This document shows, piece after piece, positions 7,080 to 7,869 of a stretch of 7,869 nt of DNA. Position numbers and translations under genes: made by a program. The stretch is from an uncultured bacterium (GTDB lineage: Bacteria > Desulfobacterota > Desulfobulbia > Desulfobulbales > Desulfobulbaceae), in NCBI GenBank assembly GCA_903896915.1, contig CAITZN010000127.1, positions 1 through 7,869 of the forward strand. The letters are read 5' to 3'. A model generated the notes under the pieces. The model saw only the letters and a list, made by a program, of their open reading frames with translations, was not told the DNA's origin and searched no databases. How positions within the stretch are numbered: position 1 is the stretch's first letter; every line of letters starts with the position of its first letter.

Positions 7080-7538
7080 TCATCTCTTTGCTTCTGCATC
7101 TTTGGCAGGGCCGGGTTCTTTTTTCACCATTAGGATTGAACATGGCATGTTACGAATAATCTCATCATTGCTGCGCCCGAAGAGAAAATGTTCCAAATGC
7201 CCCTCTTCATGCGCCAGCATAATGACGAGATCAATATGTTCATCGCTGACAACCTTTAAAATTTCTGTTGCAGGATCGCCCTCCTTCATCAGTTCCTTCA
7301 CCTTAAGTCCTTTGTCATTCTCTGCGGCTATCGTCGCAGTCAGTTCCTCTTTTATTTTGAGGAGATCTTTCTGGCGCTCTCCTACCTGAAAACTCTCAAG
7401 TCCTATCGAATCATCAATAACATGAAGAACATACAGGTCAGTTCCAAATTTACTGGAGATTGAAACGCCATAATGAACAGCTGTTTTGCAGTATTTTGTG
7501 TCCCTGCTCACGACGAGAATCCGTTTAAAATTTTCCAT
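7080..7538 (-). CDS. Universal stress protein (UspA family)
   Basis: A single Usp domain of 152 residues, the usual length. The opening FKRILVVSRDTKYCKTAVHYG (in part, 4-24) gives strand 1 and helix 1 with Asp13 where nucleotide-binding members have the adenine-contact Asp. LYVLHVID (35-42) is strand 2, a charged helix follows (about 52-72), then GDPATEIL (87-94), HIDLVIMLAH (101-110) and the C-terminal SNDEIIRNMPCSILMV (123-138). The ATP motif G-2X-G-9X-G-(S/T) is broken: aligning on Gly121, the two earlier glycine positions are Leu108 and Glu111, and the Ser/Thr position is Arg122. This member probably does not bind ATP in the MJ0577 manner. The start ATG at 7538 has AAGGAG seven bases upstream, the strongest ribosome site in the window. 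It is the first gene of the series and reads straight into glgP. Usp proteins act in the cytosol in stress survival; the exact role here is unknown. Confidence 0.9.
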   Translation of the reverse strand: MENFKRILVVSRDTKYCKTAVHYGVSISSKFGTDLYVLHVIDDSIGLESFQVGERQKDLLKIKEELTATIAAENDKGLKVKELMKEGDPATEILKVVSDEHIDLVIMLAHEEGHLEHFLFGRSNDEIIRNMPCSILMVKKEPGPAKDAEAKR

Positions 7539-7545
7539 GTCTAGG

Positions 7546-7551
7546 CTCCTT
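7546..7551 (-). promoter_or_regulatory. Strong ribosome binding site of usp
   Basis: AAGGAG on the minus strand lies seven bases before the ATG at 7538. Confidence 0.85.
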
Positions 7552-7586
7552 AAAGTTGAAGCGGTGGTTGTATTGTTGATACGATC

Positions 7587-7598
7587 CTGGTGATCACC
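7587..7598. promoter_or_regulatory. 12-bp perfect palindrome TGGTGATCACCA, possible operator
   Basis: A perfect 12-bp palindrome 49 bp upstream of the usp start and downstream of the candidate -10 box, so within the presumed 5' leader. Its position suits a repressor site. It matches neither the spaced CRP nor the spaced FNR consensus. Confidence 0.35.
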
Positions 7599-7658
7599 AT
7601 GTATGGGAATGTAACCAGCGACTTCTTAGCTACTTTTTACTAAGCAATCTATGCGCCG

Positions 7659-7664
7659 ATTATA
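7659..7664 (-). promoter_or_regulatory. Possible -10 box for usp
   Basis: A perfect TATAAT on the minus strand, about 120 bases before the usp start. The hexamer 17 bases upstream (TGAGTG) is a poor -35, so either an activator helps or this is chance in AT-rich DNA. The plus strand also reads TATAAT at 7661-7666. Confidence 0.3.
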
Positions 7665-7751
7665 ATTGCACGGGAGTTACTCACTCATCATTTTGATTTT
7701 ACATAATAATTGGCATGCAGCATTGGCAGGATCCTGACGGGTAGTCACACG

Positions 7752-7792
7752 GAAATGGTCATATTTAATCATTGATCAGATATGACCATTTC
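7752..7792. repeat. 13-bp perfect inverted repeat with 15-base spacer
   Basis: Arms GAAATGGTCATAT (7752-7764 as read here) and its exact complement ATATGACCATTTC (7780-7792) flank a 15-base centre that contains TGATCA. It lies about 215 bp upstream of usp. As RNA it would form a stable stem, but no T-run follows directly on either strand. It may be a regulator's paired site, a transcript-end hairpin for a gene beyond the window, or an end of a small repeat element. Confidence 0.5.
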
Positions 7793-7869
7793 TGCTGGTC
7801 TTTTGGGGTTGCTAAAGATTGAATTGAAAATTCAAAAGATGACTGATCAGCGTTTTTTAGGGATCCCCA

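Larger units (their letters stand above)
7539..7869 (-). promoter_or_regulatory. Non-coding leader upstream of usp
   Basis: This 331-bp stretch is visibly AT-richer than the genes and has no confident coding region on either strand. It is the natural place for the promoter of the usp-glgP series. It contains a possible -10 box at 7659-7664, a 12-bp palindrome at 7587-7598, a direct repeat ATTGGCA (7709-7715 and 7722-7728), a 13-bp dyad at 7752-7792, and a small inverted repeat TTGAATT/AATTCAA at 7819-7835. One minus-strand frame is open from the window edge to a stop at 7765-7767 (34 codons) and could be the tail of a further gene, but this length is expected by chance. Confidence 0.55.

Noticed and set aside
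7564..7600. FNR or CRP box around TTGATACGATC and TGGTGATCACCA
   Set aside because: The half-site spacing does not fit TTGAT-N4-ATCAA or TGTGA-N6-TCACA.
7710..7730. Possible sigma-54 promoter (TTGGCAT ... TTGGCA)
   Set aside because: The GG and GC elements are not ten bases apart as -24/-12 sites require.
7842..7856. Intrinsic terminator on the plus strand (CTGATCAG then T6)
   Set aside because: The 8-bp palindrome leaves no usable loop and forms only a very weak stem, and no plus-strand gene ends there.

Overview
This window holds six protein genes in a row, all on the minus strand, so it reads from right to left: a universal stress protein, a glycogen/maltodextrin phosphorylase (GT35), a small protein that looks eRF1/baeRF-related, an AtpR-like three-helix membrane protein, an MgtA-type P-type ATPase, and the N-terminal 233 codons of a class A penicillin-binding protein (PBP1B type) that runs off the left edge. 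No RNA gene, insertion sequence, integrase or CRISPR array was seen. The plus-strand open frames are shadows of these genes.

The organism is a Gram-negative bacterium. The evidence is the PBP1B-type UB2H domain in front of the transglycosylase domain, MgtA, and clear Shine-Dalgarno sites. An AtpR-like protein together with stress and storage genes would suit an environmental, facultative or anaerobic proteobacterium or a Desulfobacterota member. That placement is inference; the window has no phylogenetic marker.

Layout from upstream to downstream: bases 7539-7869 are a non-coding, AT-richer leader with a possible -10 box, a 13-bp dyad and several palindromes. usp (7080-7538) is followed, with overlap or 28 bp of spacing depending on the start chosen, by glgP (4499 to 7051 or 7099). 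A 44-bp spacer carrying a good ribosome site leads to the eRF1-like gene (4029-4454). A 165-bp spacer with unexplained open frames leads to the AtpR-like gene (3537-3863), then 120 bp to mgtA (786-3416), then 86 bp to the PBP1B gene (1-699). No convincing intrinsic terminator interrupts the series, so one long transcript is possible.

Read together, the genes suggest an energy- or envelope-stress module: a Usp sensor or effector, mobilisation of stored glucan to glucose-1-phosphate, a possible ribosome-associated factor, and Mg2+ import with a small membrane partner. The PBP gene may simply be the next gene along. The least expected element is an AtpR-like subunit, usually part of N-type ATPase operons, with no other ATPase subunit gene in view and placed directly upstream of an Mg2+ transporter.
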